Source of the DNA: Acidaminococcaceae bacterium | Lineage (GTDB): Bacteria > Bacillota > Negativicutes > Acidaminococcales > Acidaminococcaceae | Assembly (NCBI GenBank): GCA_022653215.1 | Contig: JALCSJ010000061.1 | Coordinates: 1 to 11,370, forward strand | Reading direction: 5' to 3' | Length of the DNA stretch: 11,370 nt | Shown here: one piece after another, positions 1 through 6,840 of the stretch | Layout: every line of letters begins with the position of its first letter | Position numbering within the stretch: the stretch's first letter is position 1 | Program-made: the position numbers and the translations under genes | Notes under the pieces: generated by a model | Database searches by the model: none | What the model was told of the DNA's origin: nothing | What the model saw: the letters and a program-made list of their open reading frames with translations, nothing else

Positions 1-633
1 AATTTCACCGTCATTCATAATAAATGTACGACGGGTTTTAGCTATAATGGCCGGAATATCGGAAGCAATAAAGTTCTCTCCCTCACCTAAACCAATAATT
101 AACGGATTGTTCTTCTTAGAACAGATAATCTTATCAGGTTCTTTGGCACACATAAATACCAAAGAATAAGAACCTTCAATCATACCAAGGACTTTCTTTA
201 CAGTATCTTCAAAGCTGCCGTTATAATATTCTGCCATTAAATGGGCAACTATCTCTGTATCTGTTTCTGATACAAACTTATGACCTTTTTGAATTAAATC
301 CTGCTTCAGTGTCATATAGTTTTCAATAATACCATTATGGACAACAACAAATTCACCGCTCTCATCACATTGAGGATGAGCATTAACATCACTGGGCCGA
401 CCATGAGTTGCCCAGCGGGTATGGCCGATACCTACTGTTCCTTCAGGTTCATGACCTTTAATTTTTTGTTTTAGGGATTCCAATCTTCCCATACATTTTT
501 CAATATCAATTTTGCCATTATTATAAACGGCAATACCGGCTGAATCATAACCTCTGTATTCCAGCTTGCTTAGGCCTTCCATCAAAAAAGGAGTAGCCTG
601 ATTTCTTCCAATATATCCAACGATACCGCACAT
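1..633 (-). CDS. glmS: Glutamine--fructose-6-phosphate aminotransferase (isomerizing), N-terminal part
   Basis: GlmS makes glucosamine-6-phosphate from fructose-6-phosphate and glutamine, the first committed step of UDP-GlcNAc and cell-wall synthesis, in the cytosol. Only the first 211 codons are present; the frame is still open at base 1, so the rest, including the sugar isomerase (SIS) domains, lies outside. The protein begins MCGIVGYIGRNQ, the class II glutamine amidotransferase start in which Cys2 becomes the N-terminal nucleophile after Met removal. Further family motifs are LEYRGYDSAGIAV, GIGHTRWATHG and NAHPQCD, then VVVHNGIIENY. The ATG at 633-631 has an AGGAGG ribosome site at 649-644, 10 nt upstream. 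It lies downstream of glmM on the same strand, but has its own promoter and a glmS ribozyme in its leader, so glucosamine-6-phosphate should down-regulate it. Identification is secure; the full length cannot be judged. Confidence 0.97.
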   Translation of the reverse strand, partial: MCGIVGYIGRNQATPFLMEGLSKLEYRGYDSAGIAVYNNGKIDIEKCMGRLESLKQKIKGHEPEGTVGIGHTRWATHGRPSDVNAHPQCDESGEFVVVHNGIIENYMTLKQDLIQKGHKFVSETDTEIVAHLMAEYYNGSFEDTVKKVLGMIEGSYSLVFMCAKEPDKIICSKKNNPLIIGLGEGENFIASDIPAIIAKTRRTFIMNDGEI

Positions 634-661
634 AGATGTAGTACCTCCTATTTTTTGTTTT

Positions 662-799
662 GCCCACTGCCATAGACTTTCTGTTCCCGTTGTTACCACC
701 GGGGTTTGTTATCTAATTTCGGTTGCAGTTTTCCGAGAGGCACCCGCTGACTGATCGATTAACCTCTTCCTCGTCCACCACCTGAATGGTGCATGCGCT
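662..799 (-). ncRNA. glmS ribozyme/riboswitch (glucosamine-6-phosphate-activated self-cleaving RNA)
   Basis: This lies in the leader of glmS and ends about 30 nt before its start codon. Read on the minus strand it begins A|GCGC, with predicted cleavage between A799 and G798. A short hairpin follows (CACC...GGTGG, about 792-779). The conserved core blocks come next in family order: GACGAGG, AGAGGTTAATCGA, then GCGGGTGCCTCT, where AGAGG pairs with CCTCT. The 3' part, with GGTAACAACGGG and GGCAGTGGGC, corresponds to the P3/P4 stabilising domain. In the known family, glucosamine-6-phosphate is the cofactor for cleavage, and RNase J then degrades the 3' fragment carrying glmS. I matched this from memory of Bacillus ribozymes, not with a covariance model, so the 3' boundary is approximate. 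Confidence 0.93.
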
Positions 800-838
800 G
801 TCTGACTAAGTGTTCCTATCCTCCTTTGAATATAATTT

Positions 839-871
839 TATGCCGCACGGTAGGCAATCCCATGCGGCACA
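839..871 (-). other. Strong stem-loop in the glmS 5' leader, upstream of the ribozyme
   Basis: On the minus strand TGCCGCATGG (869-860) pairs with CCGTGCGGCA (850-841) through one G-T wobble, around a 9-nt loop. Two more outer pairs (one wobble) bring it to about 12 bp. It starts roughly 8-12 nt after the predicted glmS transcription start and ends 40 nt before the ribozyme cleavage site. No T-run follows on either strand, so it is not a standard intrinsic terminator. A 5'-terminal hairpin of this kind is known to protect some mRNAs from 5'-end-dependent decay; that role here is inference. Confidence 0.7.
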
Positions 872-886
872 TCGTTGTGCAATGTA

Positions 887-915
887 ATAATACTATTTTT
901 CCGGTTCTAGGTCAA
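887..915 (-). promoter_or_regulatory. Predicted sigma-A promoter of glmS
   Basis: On the minus strand the -35 box TTGACC (915-910) is followed by a 17-nt spacer and the -10 box TATTAT (892-887). Transcription would start near 883-878, giving a leader of about 245 nt that contains the hairpin at 839-871 and the glmS ribozyme. The promoter lies between the glmM stop and glmS, so glmS can be transcribed independently of the his-glmM operon. Confidence 0.75.
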
Positions 916-974
916 CTAATGGTCACAATAAATTTTCATGTTCCCCTTCTTTAACCAATTAAACCGATAAAAGA

Positions 975-2315
975 CTAGGCCATTTCCTTATGAACTACTT
1001 CAGCAATAGCTCCGGCCATACGTTCCAGTTCAGCCTGGTCAGGTCCTTCTGCCATTATGCGGATAAGTGGTTCTGTACCGGAAGCACGAACCAGTACCTG
1101 CCCATCCTCACCCAGTTCTTGCTGATACTTACTAATGATTTCTTTAATGGCAGTATTTTCATCCCAGCCATTTTTATCTTTGACACGGACATTAACTAAA
1201 ATTTGCGGATACTTTGTCATTAAGGAACCCAGTTGAGATAATGTCTTGTTTTTTTGGACCATAGAGCCTAATAATTTTACGGCAGTCAGCATACCATCGC
1301 CGGTTTTAGCAAAGTCCGAAAAAATAATATGACCGGATTGTTCTCCCCCTAAATCATACCCGTTTTTCAGCATTTCTTCTAAAACATAACGATCCCCCAC
1401 TGAAGTTTTAACGCAGCTGCCACCTTGTTTTTTCATGGCCTTGGTTAATCCAACGTTACTCATGACCGTAATAACCAAAACATTGTCCTTAAGCTTTTTC
1501 TTGGCCATTAAGTCCATGGCACAGATCAGCATAATCTGGTCTCCATCCAAAGCATCCCCATTTTCATCCACTACCAGACAACGGTCTGCATCCCCGTCAT
1601 TGGCTACACCTACATCGGCTTTTTCTTCCAAAACTTTTTTCTTTAAGGCTTCCAAGTGGGTGGAACCGCAGCCATTGTTAATATTGATACCGTTAGGGTT
1701 GCAGAAAATCGGGATAACATGAGCACCTAATTGGCGGAGAATTTCCGGAGCAATAAGACTATTGGCCCCGTTGGCACAGTCCATAACCACCTTCAGGCCA
1801 TTAAGTCTTCTGTCGGCAGAAGCAACTATGTGCTTAATATATTCCCTGCCCATGTCTTTTTCCTCAATAACCCGTCCCAAGGAAGAACCGGTAGGACTTT
1901 GGGTATAGTCAATAGGCTGCTCCACAATAGCAGCGATTTCGTCTTCCACTGCATCAGGCAGTTTATACCCGGTATGAGAAAAGAATTTAATGCCGTTATC
2001 CTCAAAAGGATTATGAGAGGCAGAAATTACTATTCCCGCGCTGGCATGCATTTGCTCTGTTAAATAGGAAACAGCAGGAGTAGGAATCACTCCCAATAAA
2101 TGAGCATTCCCGCCGGCACTGCATATACCTGCCGCCAAGGCAGATTCCAGCATGGTACCGGAAAGTCTGGTATCCCTGCCAATAATTATTTTGGGGTTCT
2201 TTGCTTCCCTGCCAAAATACAGAGCTGCTGCCCTGCCTAATTTATATGCTAATTCCGGTGTCAGTTGCGAATTTGCTACCCCTCTTACTCCGTCCGTGCC
2301 AAATAGTCTAGCCAT
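975..2315 (-). CDS. glmM: Phosphoglucosamine mutase
   Basis: GlmM interconverts glucosamine-6-phosphate and glucosamine-1-phosphate, the step after GlmS on the way to UDP-GlcNAc. At 446 aa it has the usual family length and all four landmarks of the alpha-D-phosphohexomutase fold. These are the N-terminal MARLFGTDGVRG, the phosphoserine loop ISASHNP (catalytic Ser100), the metal loop DGDADR (Asp240, Asp242, Asp244), the sugar loop GGEQSGH (323-329) and the C-terminal phosphate-binding RASGTEPLIR (410-419). Activity requires phosphorylation of Ser100. The ATG has a GGAGG site just upstream, between hisIE and glmM. The gene starts 13 nt after the hisIE stop with no promoter or terminator between them, so it appears to be the distal gene of the his operon. 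No convincing terminator follows it before the glmS promoter. Confidence 0.98.
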   Translation of the reverse strand: MARLFGTDGVRGVANSQLTPELAYKLGRAAALYFGREAKNPKIIIGRDTRLSGTMLESALAAGICSAGGNAHLLGVIPTPAVSYLTEQMHASAGIVISASHNPFEDNGIKFFSHTGYKLPDAVEDEIAAIVEQPIDYTQSPTGSSLGRVIEEKDMGREYIKHIVASADRRLNGLKVVMDCANGANSLIAPEILRQLGAHVIPIFCNPNGININNGCGSTHLEALKKKVLEEKADVGVANDGDADRCLVVDENGDALDGDQIMLICAMDLMAKKKLKDNVLVITVMSNVGLTKAMKKQGGSCVKTSVGDRYVLEEMLKNGYDLGGEQSGHIIFSDFAKTGDGMLTAVKLLGSMVQKNKTLSQLGSLMTKYPQILVNVRVKDKNGWDENTAIKEIISKYQQELGEDGQVLVRASGTEPLIRIMAEGPDQAELERMAGAIAEVVHKEMA

Positions 2316-2328
2316 AATTACCTCCAGC

Positions 2329-2994
2329 TTAATATTTACTATTGTTCTCTTTGCTGCGCCTACCGCCTAACTCTGCCAGCATTTGACCGGGAGTAATATT
2401 ATGGTAAGCCAAGAGCACCAAACAATGATACCACAAGTCGCTCATCTCGTAAATAACTTCTTCCTGACTGTTATTTTTAGAAGCGATAATGGTTTCTGCT
2501 GCTTCTTCCCCTACCTTTTTTAAGATTTTATCCTGACCGGCAGAGAATAAATATTTCGTATAAGATTTCTCTCCGCCATTTATTCTCTTATATTGAATTA
2601 CTTTATACAGGTCTGACAAAATCAAGGGTAGTTTATTGTCAGCTACAGGCAGACTCTCACCGGAACCACTGTTCCACAGAGGGAAACTGAAGCAGGAATA
2701 GTTCCCTAAATGACAGGCATTACCCTTTTGGTCAACTTTAATCAATAAAGTATCTCCGTCACAATCATACATAATACTTAAAACTTTCTGAGTGTTGCCA
2801 CTGGTTTCACCCTTATTCCACAGCTTTTGACGGCTTCTGCTCCAAAACCAGGTATAGCCTGTTTCCACTGTACGAGCCAAAGATTCTCCGTTCATATAGG
2901 CCAGCATTAAAACCTTATCCGTTTTGTTGTCTTGAATAACCGCCGGAATTAAACCTTTTTCGTCAAACTTTAATTTACTAACATCAATTTTCAT
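2329..2994 (-). CDS. hisIE: Bifunctional phosphoribosyl-AMP cyclohydrolase / phosphoribosyl-ATP pyrophosphohydrolase
   Basis: This fused enzyme carries out steps 2 and 3 of histidine synthesis: PR-ATP to PR-AMP (HisE part), then opening of the adenine ring to ProFAR (HisI part). The HisI domain spans about residues 1-115, with WSRSRQKLWNKGETSGN (51-67), the metal-binding DCDGD (77-81) and the Zn ligands C94, H95 and C101 in CHLGNYSC. The HisE domain spans about 124-215, with KVGEEAAETIIA (160-171) and the acidic EMSDLWYH helix, typical of the all-alpha NTP pyrophosphatase fold. The length of 221 aa fits the fused form. The ATG overlaps the hisF stop as ATGA (2994-2991), and the GGAGG site lies inside the end of hisF, which suggests translational coupling. 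Confidence 0.97.
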   Translation of the reverse strand: MKIDVSKLKFDEKGLIPAVIQDNKTDKVLMLAYMNGESLARTVETGYTWFWSRSRQKLWNKGETSGNTQKVLSIMYDCDGDTLLIKVDQKGNACHLGNYSCFSFPLWNSGSGESLPVADNKLPLILSDLYKVIQYKRINGGEKSYTKYLFSAGQDKILKKVGEEAAETIIASKNNSQEEVIYEMSDLWYHCLVLLAYHNITPGQMLAELGGRRSKENNSKY

Positions 2995-3749
2995 AGTCTT
3001 ACCTCCAACCCTTTGTTTCTAAGATATTCTTTTACTTCTCTAATGGTAAATTCTTTATAGTGAAAAACAGAAGCGGCCAAAACCGCATCCGCTTTACCCA
3101 AAGTTAAAACATCATAAAAATGCTCCAAAGTTCCGGCTCCCCCGGAAGCAATAACAGGTACATTAACAGCCTCTGACACAGCCCGTGTCAAAGGAATATC
3201 ATAACCATTTTTTGTCCCGTCTGCATCCATGCTTGTTAAAAGGATTTCCCCGGCTCCCAGACTAACCGCCTGCTTTACCCATTCTAACACATCTTTGCCG
3301 GTAGGAGTACGACCGCCGTTAATATATACTTCCCATTGGTTTTCACCACGTCTTCTGGCATCTACTGCTAAAACAATACATTGATTGCCAAAAAACTCAG
3401 CACCTTTTTTTATAAGGTCCGGATTTTTAACTGCTGCCGAATTAACAGAAGTTTTATCGGCACCTGCCTTCAAAGCATTCCTTATATCTTCTACTGTAGT
3501 TATTCCGCCCCCAACTGTCAAGGGCATGAATACTTCTCCGGCACATCTGTTAATAACATCCAGCATAGATTTACGCTTTTCCACAGAGGCTGTAATATCC
3601 AGAAATACTAGCTCATCTGCCTGTTCTCTATCGTAGGTAGCTGCCAGTTCTACAGGATCTCCGGCATCTCTGAGTCCTACAAAATTTGTGCCCTTTACTA
3701 CTCTGCCGGCTTTTACATCCAGGCAGGGAATAATTCTTTTTGTTAGCAT
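2991..3749 (-). CDS. hisF: Imidazole glycerol phosphate synthase, cyclase subunit
   Basis: HisF is the synthase half of the IGP synthase complex with HisH. It uses ammonia delivered from HisH to convert PRFAR into imidazole glycerol phosphate and AICAR. The 252-aa protein is a complete (beta/alpha)8 barrel beginning MLTKRIIPCLDVKAGRVVKG. The two catalytic aspartates are at positions 11 (CLDV) and 130 (LAVDARR). The phosphate-binding loops LTVGGGI (77-83) and IASGGAG (200-206) are both present, as is the NGGRTPTG segment. The ATG at 3749 lies 1 nt after the hisA stop and has AAGGAGG at proper spacing within the last hisA codons. HisA, immediately upstream, is its structural homologue. Confidence 0.98.
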   Translation of the reverse strand: MLTKRIIPCLDVKAGRVVKGTNFVGLRDAGDPVELAATYDREQADELVFLDITASVEKRKSMLDVINRCAGEVFMPLTVGGGITTVEDIRNALKAGADKTSVNSAAVKNPDLIKKGAEFFGNQCIVLAVDARRRGENQWEVYINGGRTPTGKDVLEWVKQAVSLGAGEILLTSMDADGTKNGYDIPLTRAVSEAVNVPVIASGGAGTLEHFYDVLTLGKADAVLAASVFHYKEFTIREVKEYLRNKGLEVRL

Positions 3750-3750
3750 A

Positions 3751-4479
3751 TTATGCCTCCTTGGCCAGTTTTATAGCCGCTGCCAAATCAATGGCCCCGG
3801 TATAAAGGGCTTTTCCTATAATACAGCCTTCTATTCCTGATTTTTCATAAGGCTTCAGCTTTTCAATATCACTTAGTCCTGCTACACCGCCTGAGGCAAT
3901 AACCTTGACCCCGGACCTGGCAGCCAGGTCTGCAGTAGCTTCTACATTAACCCCTTCCAGCATCCCATCTCTGGCAATATCCGTGAAAACAATATGTTCT
4001 ACACCCACTTGTCCCATGGACTTAGCTAATTCCAAGGCCTGCATATTACCGCTGACGCCCCAGCCTTCTACTGCCACAATACCATTTTTGGCATCAATAC
4101 CGGCCACTATTTTTCCCGAAAATTTGCGGCAGGCTTCTTTCACCAATTGAGGATTTTTTACAGCCACAGAACCCAAAATCACTCTGTTCACACCTAAACT
4201 CAAAAGCTTTTCTATATTGGCGATAGTTCTGATACCGCCTCCCACCTGCACCGGCACTTTGGTTTTAGACAGGATTTTACTGATGGCGGCAAGATTCTGG
4301 CTGCTGCCAGCTAAAGCTCCATCCAAATCAACCACATGAATAAACTCCGCTCCGGCAGCCGTCCATTTCTCAGCCATAGTTGACGGATCCTTGGCAAAAA
4401 TAGTTTCTTGTTTAAAATCACCCTTAACTAAACGTACACAATGACCGTTTCTTATATCTATTGCCGGAAAAATTATCAT
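3751..4479 (-). CDS. hisA: ProFAR isomerase (HisA, EC 5.3.1.16)
   Basis: HisA catalyses the Amadori rearrangement of ProFAR to PRFAR, between HisI and HisF/HisH. It is a (beta/alpha)8 barrel of 242 aa starting MIIFPAIDIRNGHCVRL. The catalytic aspartates are D8 (PAIDI) and D129 (AGIDAKNG); the phosphate loops VQVGGGIRT and IASGGVAG are present. The open frame extends 9 nt upstream to a GTG at 4488, but that GTG overlaps the ribosome binding site AAGGAG (4493-4488). The ATG at 4479 lies 8 nt after that site, gives the standard family N-terminus, and overlaps the hisH stop as ATGA, so I chose it. Confidence 0.97.
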   Translation of the reverse strand: MIIFPAIDIRNGHCVRLVKGDFKQETIFAKDPSTMAEKWTAAGAEFIHVVDLDGALAGSSQNLAAISKILSKTKVPVQVGGGIRTIANIEKLLSLGVNRVILGSVAVKNPQLVKEACRKFSGKIVAGIDAKNGIVAVEGWGVSGNMQALELAKSMGQVGVEHIVFTDIARDGMLEGVNVEATADLAARSGVKVIASGGVAGLSDIEKLKPYEKSGIEGCIIGKALYTGAIDLAAAIKLAKEA

Positions 4480-5087
4480 GGCTGCCACTCCTTAAAAGCT
4501 TTTAATATTCCCATACCTACTGCAGAAGATTTTTCCGGGTGAAACTGCACTGCCTGAACACTGCCTTTACCCACAGATGCAGTAATTTCGCAACCGTATT
4601 GGCATACAGAAGTAATAATGCTTTTATCTACCGGAACAGCATGATAGCTATGTACGAAATATACATATTTTCCTTCTGCTTCTTTAAGCAAAGGTGAAGG
4701 ATTTTTAAGAGTTAAATTATTCCAGCCCATGTGAGGAATTTTAAGATTGGTTTTTATCTTTTCTACCTGACCTTTAAAAAAGCCTAGTCCGGGAACCCCG
4801 GGTGCTTCTTCGCTGCCCTCAAAAAGCAATTGCTCTCCTAGACAAATACCCAAAAATGGTTTTCCGCTGCTCAGAGCTTTTTGAATAACATCTATCAAAT
4901 CATACTTTTGCAGATTAACCATACAATCCCCAAAAGCACCTACACCCGGCAGGATAACCTTGTCGGCAGCAGCAATAACCGATTTGTCTGAAGAAATGGT
5001 CACATCTGCCCCTACTTTCAGCAAAGCTTTATTCACACTGTGTAAATTGCCCATACCATAATCAATTATTACTGTTTTCTCCCTCAT
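4476..5087 (-). CDS. hisH: Imidazole glycerol phosphate synthase, glutamine amidotransferase subunit
   Basis: HisH hydrolyses glutamine and channels ammonia to HisF. The 203-aa protein is a class I (triad) glutaminase: IIDYGMGNLHSV at the N-terminus, the oxyanion-strand motif PGVGAFGD (47-54), nucleophile Cys82 in GICLGEQLLFE, and His183 and Glu185 in QFHPEKS. The motif after the nucleophile is GEQLLFE, where many homologues have GMQ; this looks like ordinary variation. It overlaps both neighbours by 4 nt (ATGA with hisB upstream and with hisA downstream). Its ribosome site, AAGGGGG, is weaker than its neighbours', so re-initiation after hisB may contribute to its translation (inference). Confidence 0.98.
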   Translation of the reverse strand: MREKTVIIDYGMGNLHSVNKALLKVGADVTISSDKSVIAAADKVILPGVGAFGDCMVNLQKYDLIDVIQKALSSGKPFLGICLGEQLLFEGSEEAPGVPGLGFFKGQVEKIKTNLKIPHMGWNNLTLKNPSPLLKEAEGKYVYFVHSYHAVPVDKSIITSVCQYGCEITASVGKGSVQAVQFHPEKSSAVGMGILKAFKEWQP

Positions 5088-5668
5088 AATGCCCCCTTAC
5101 TGCTCATAACCCCTTTTACTCTTGGGTCATTAGCTACCGCTTCAGATAATGCTCTGGCAAAGCCTTTGAAAATAGCTTCCAGCATATGGTGGGTATTGTT
5201 TCCTTCCAATAATCTTACATGTAAGGTCATACCACTTTCCATAGCCACAGCCCGAAAAAATTCCTCGCCCATTTCTGCTTCCATATTTCCCAGCATGACT
5301 TTAGGAATATCCGCCTTCCAGACTAAAAAGGGTCTGCCGCTGAAATCCAAAGCTATCTGAGCTAATGCTTCATCCATAGGAAGCAAACAGCTGCCATAGC
5401 GATGAATGCCTTTTTTGTCACCCAAAGCCTGCCGCAACGCCTGTCCTAAGGCCAAACCGCAATCTTCCACAGTATGATGGGAATCCACTTCTAAATCACC
5501 TTTGGCTTCCACTCGTAAATCAAGGAAAGCATGTTTAGCCAAAAGATTAAGCATATGGTCCAAAAAGCCAACACCTGTGTTAATAGAAGCTTGTCCTGAA
5601 CCATCCAGGTTAATTTCTATCTCCACCTTGGTTTCCAATGTTTCACGGATTATTTGTCCCTTGCGCAT
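5084..5668 (-). CDS. hisB: Imidazoleglycerol-phosphate dehydratase
   Basis: HisB dehydrates imidazole glycerol phosphate to imidazole acetol phosphate using Mn2+. The 194-aa product has the two-repeat IGPD architecture with FLDHML (35-40), DSHHTVED (62-69) and the second histidine motif HHMLEAIFKGFARAL (160-174), ending in DPRVKGVMSSKGAL. It is the monofunctional form, without the HAD-type histidinol phosphatase domain fused in enterobacteria. A GTG at 5686 would add six residues, but the ribosome site AGGGAGG lies inside that extension. The ATG at 5668 follows the site at normal spacing and sits 1 nt after the hisC stop, so it is taken as the start. The stop overlaps the hisH start (ATGA). 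Confidence 0.97.
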   Translation of the reverse strand: MRKGQIIRETLETKVEIEINLDGSGQASINTGVGFLDHMLNLLAKHAFLDLRVEAKGDLEVDSHHTVEDCGLALGQALRQALGDKKGIHRYGSCLLPMDEALAQIALDFSGRPFLVWKADIPKVMLGNMEAEMGEEFFRAVAMESGMTLHVRLLEGNNTHHMLEAIFKGFARALSEAVANDPRVKGVMSSKGAL

Positions 5669-5669
5669 A

Positions 5670-6839
5670 TTAAGCCTCCCTGGCACTTGTACAAATTTCT
5701 TTTAAGAGTGCCGCTATTTTTTCGTTTTCGTCAGCTGTTCCCAGACTCAACCGGATAGCTCCCGGCAAAGCCGGATGCCTGGTAAAGTCACGAACCAGTA
5801 TTTTGGCTCCTAAAAGCTGCGAAAAGACAACTGCACCGGCCATAACCTCATTACCGCCCTCTAGCTTATATCCCTGCCTGATTCCATATTTTGCCAAACT
5901 AAAAGCCAATTCTTCCGATGGCAAAAACATTATAAAATTAGTAGAACTGGGATATAACCTAAAGCCTAATTCTGTAAGAGCTTTATTCATTTTATTCCGT
6001 TCATCAATAATCATACTGACCCGGCTTTTTAACAGTTCCGGTTCTTGGTACACTATTTGAGCTGCCAGCAAAGAAAAAGCATTCACATGATAAGGAAGCA
6101 GTACCTTCTGCATTACTTTAATCAAAACAGGACTGCCTGTGCCATAGCCGACTCTCAGACCTGCCAAGCCATAAGCTTTGGAAAATGTTCTGAAGCAAAG
6201 AAAATTATCATACTCATTTAACAGGCTAAGAGTGGAAAACCGGCCTAATTTATCCTCCGGGTCCACAAATTCCATATAGGCTTCATCCATAATTACCGGA
6301 CACTCAACATTAGCCAGAATTTTTTCCATTACTGCCAGGGGCGTATAATTTCCTGTAGGATTATTTGGATTGCAGATAATTAGCAATGCCGGCTTTTCTT
6401 TACGGCAAAATTCTATGACGGCCTCTCCATCTACATAGCCGTCCTTCGTTAAAGGATAAGGAGCAGGAATACTATCTGCCAATTGAGCATATTCCTGATA
6501 CATAGAAAAAGAAGGATAAGGAAAAGCTATCTTTCTGCCAACACCGCCAAAAGCATAGCAGGCTTTTTCCAATAGTTCGCTGGACCCATTGCCCAGAATA
6601 ACAGTATCAGGATCTACTCTTAACCCCTGTGCCAAAATCTGACACATGCTTTCTGCATGCATGGGAGGATAGCGATTAAAAGCAAAGTTGTCCAGTTGTT
6701 CCTTAATTTTATTTACTGCACTGGGAGCCAGAGGCCAGTTTGTTTCATTAGCGTTGACAATTATATCCGCATCGGGCACTGTGGCTACTTTATATTCTTC
6801 TATTTGTTCCAGACCGGACCGTGGTTTAAATTTTAACAT
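5670..6839 (-). CDS. hisC: Histidinol-phosphate aminotransferase
   Basis: HisC is a PLP-dependent fold type I (class II) aminotransferase that converts imidazole acetol phosphate plus glutamate to histidinol phosphate. Visible landmarks in 389 aa are NANETNWPLAPS near the N-terminus, LGNGSSELL (82-90; phosphate/PLP contacts), NPNNPTG (157-163), MDEAYMEF with D185 and Y188, the Schiff-base lysine K221 in TFSKAYGLAGLRVGYG, and the C-terminal ITVRDF-like stretch ILVRDFTRHP followed by IRLSLGT. It is slightly longer than typical HisC proteins (about 350-360 aa). A closely related family such as aromatic aminotransferases cannot be fully excluded by motif, but its position inside the his operon settles the role. 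It starts 1 nt after hisD; the AAGGAAGG site lies within hisD's last codons. Confidence 0.95.
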   Translation of the reverse strand: MLKFKPRSGLEQIEEYKVATVPDADIIVNANETNWPLAPSAVNKIKEQLDNFAFNRYPPMHAESMCQILAQGLRVDPDTVILGNGSSELLEKACYAFGGVGRKIAFPYPSFSMYQEYAQLADSIPAPYPLTKDGYVDGEAVIEFCRKEKPALLIICNPNNPTGNYTPLAVMEKILANVECPVIMDEAYMEFVDPEDKLGRFSTLSLLNEYDNFLCFRTFSKAYGLAGLRVGYGTGSPVLIKVMQKVLLPYHVNAFSLLAAQIVYQEPELLKSRVSMIIDERNKMNKALTELGFRLYPSSTNFIMFLPSEELAFSLAKYGIRQGYKLEGGNEVMAGAVVFSQLLGAKILVRDFTRHPALPGAIRLSLGTADENEKIAALLKEICTSAREA

Positions 6840-6840
6840 T

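Noticed and set aside
839..871. Hairpin as an intrinsic terminator of the his-glmM operon
   Set aside because: No T-run follows the stem on either strand (minus strand continues TAAAATTATATTC), and the glmS promoter lies upstream of it, so it would block its own gene.
816..872. Small open frame of 18 codons in the glmS leader (minus strand, starts MCRMGLPTV)
   Set aside because: It has no ribosome binding site, would start only a few bases after the predicted mRNA 5' end, and its first half is the arm of a strong hairpin. There is no independent sign of translation.
4480..4488. GTG start for hisA giving three extra residues (MAA)
   Set aside because: The GTG overlaps the AAGGAG ribosome site, whereas the ATG at 4479 has correct spacing and gives the standard N-terminus MIIFPAIDI.
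5669..5686. GTG start for hisB giving six extra residues
   Set aside because: The AGGGAGG ribosome site lies within that extension; the ATG at 5668 is properly spaced and matches family N-termini.
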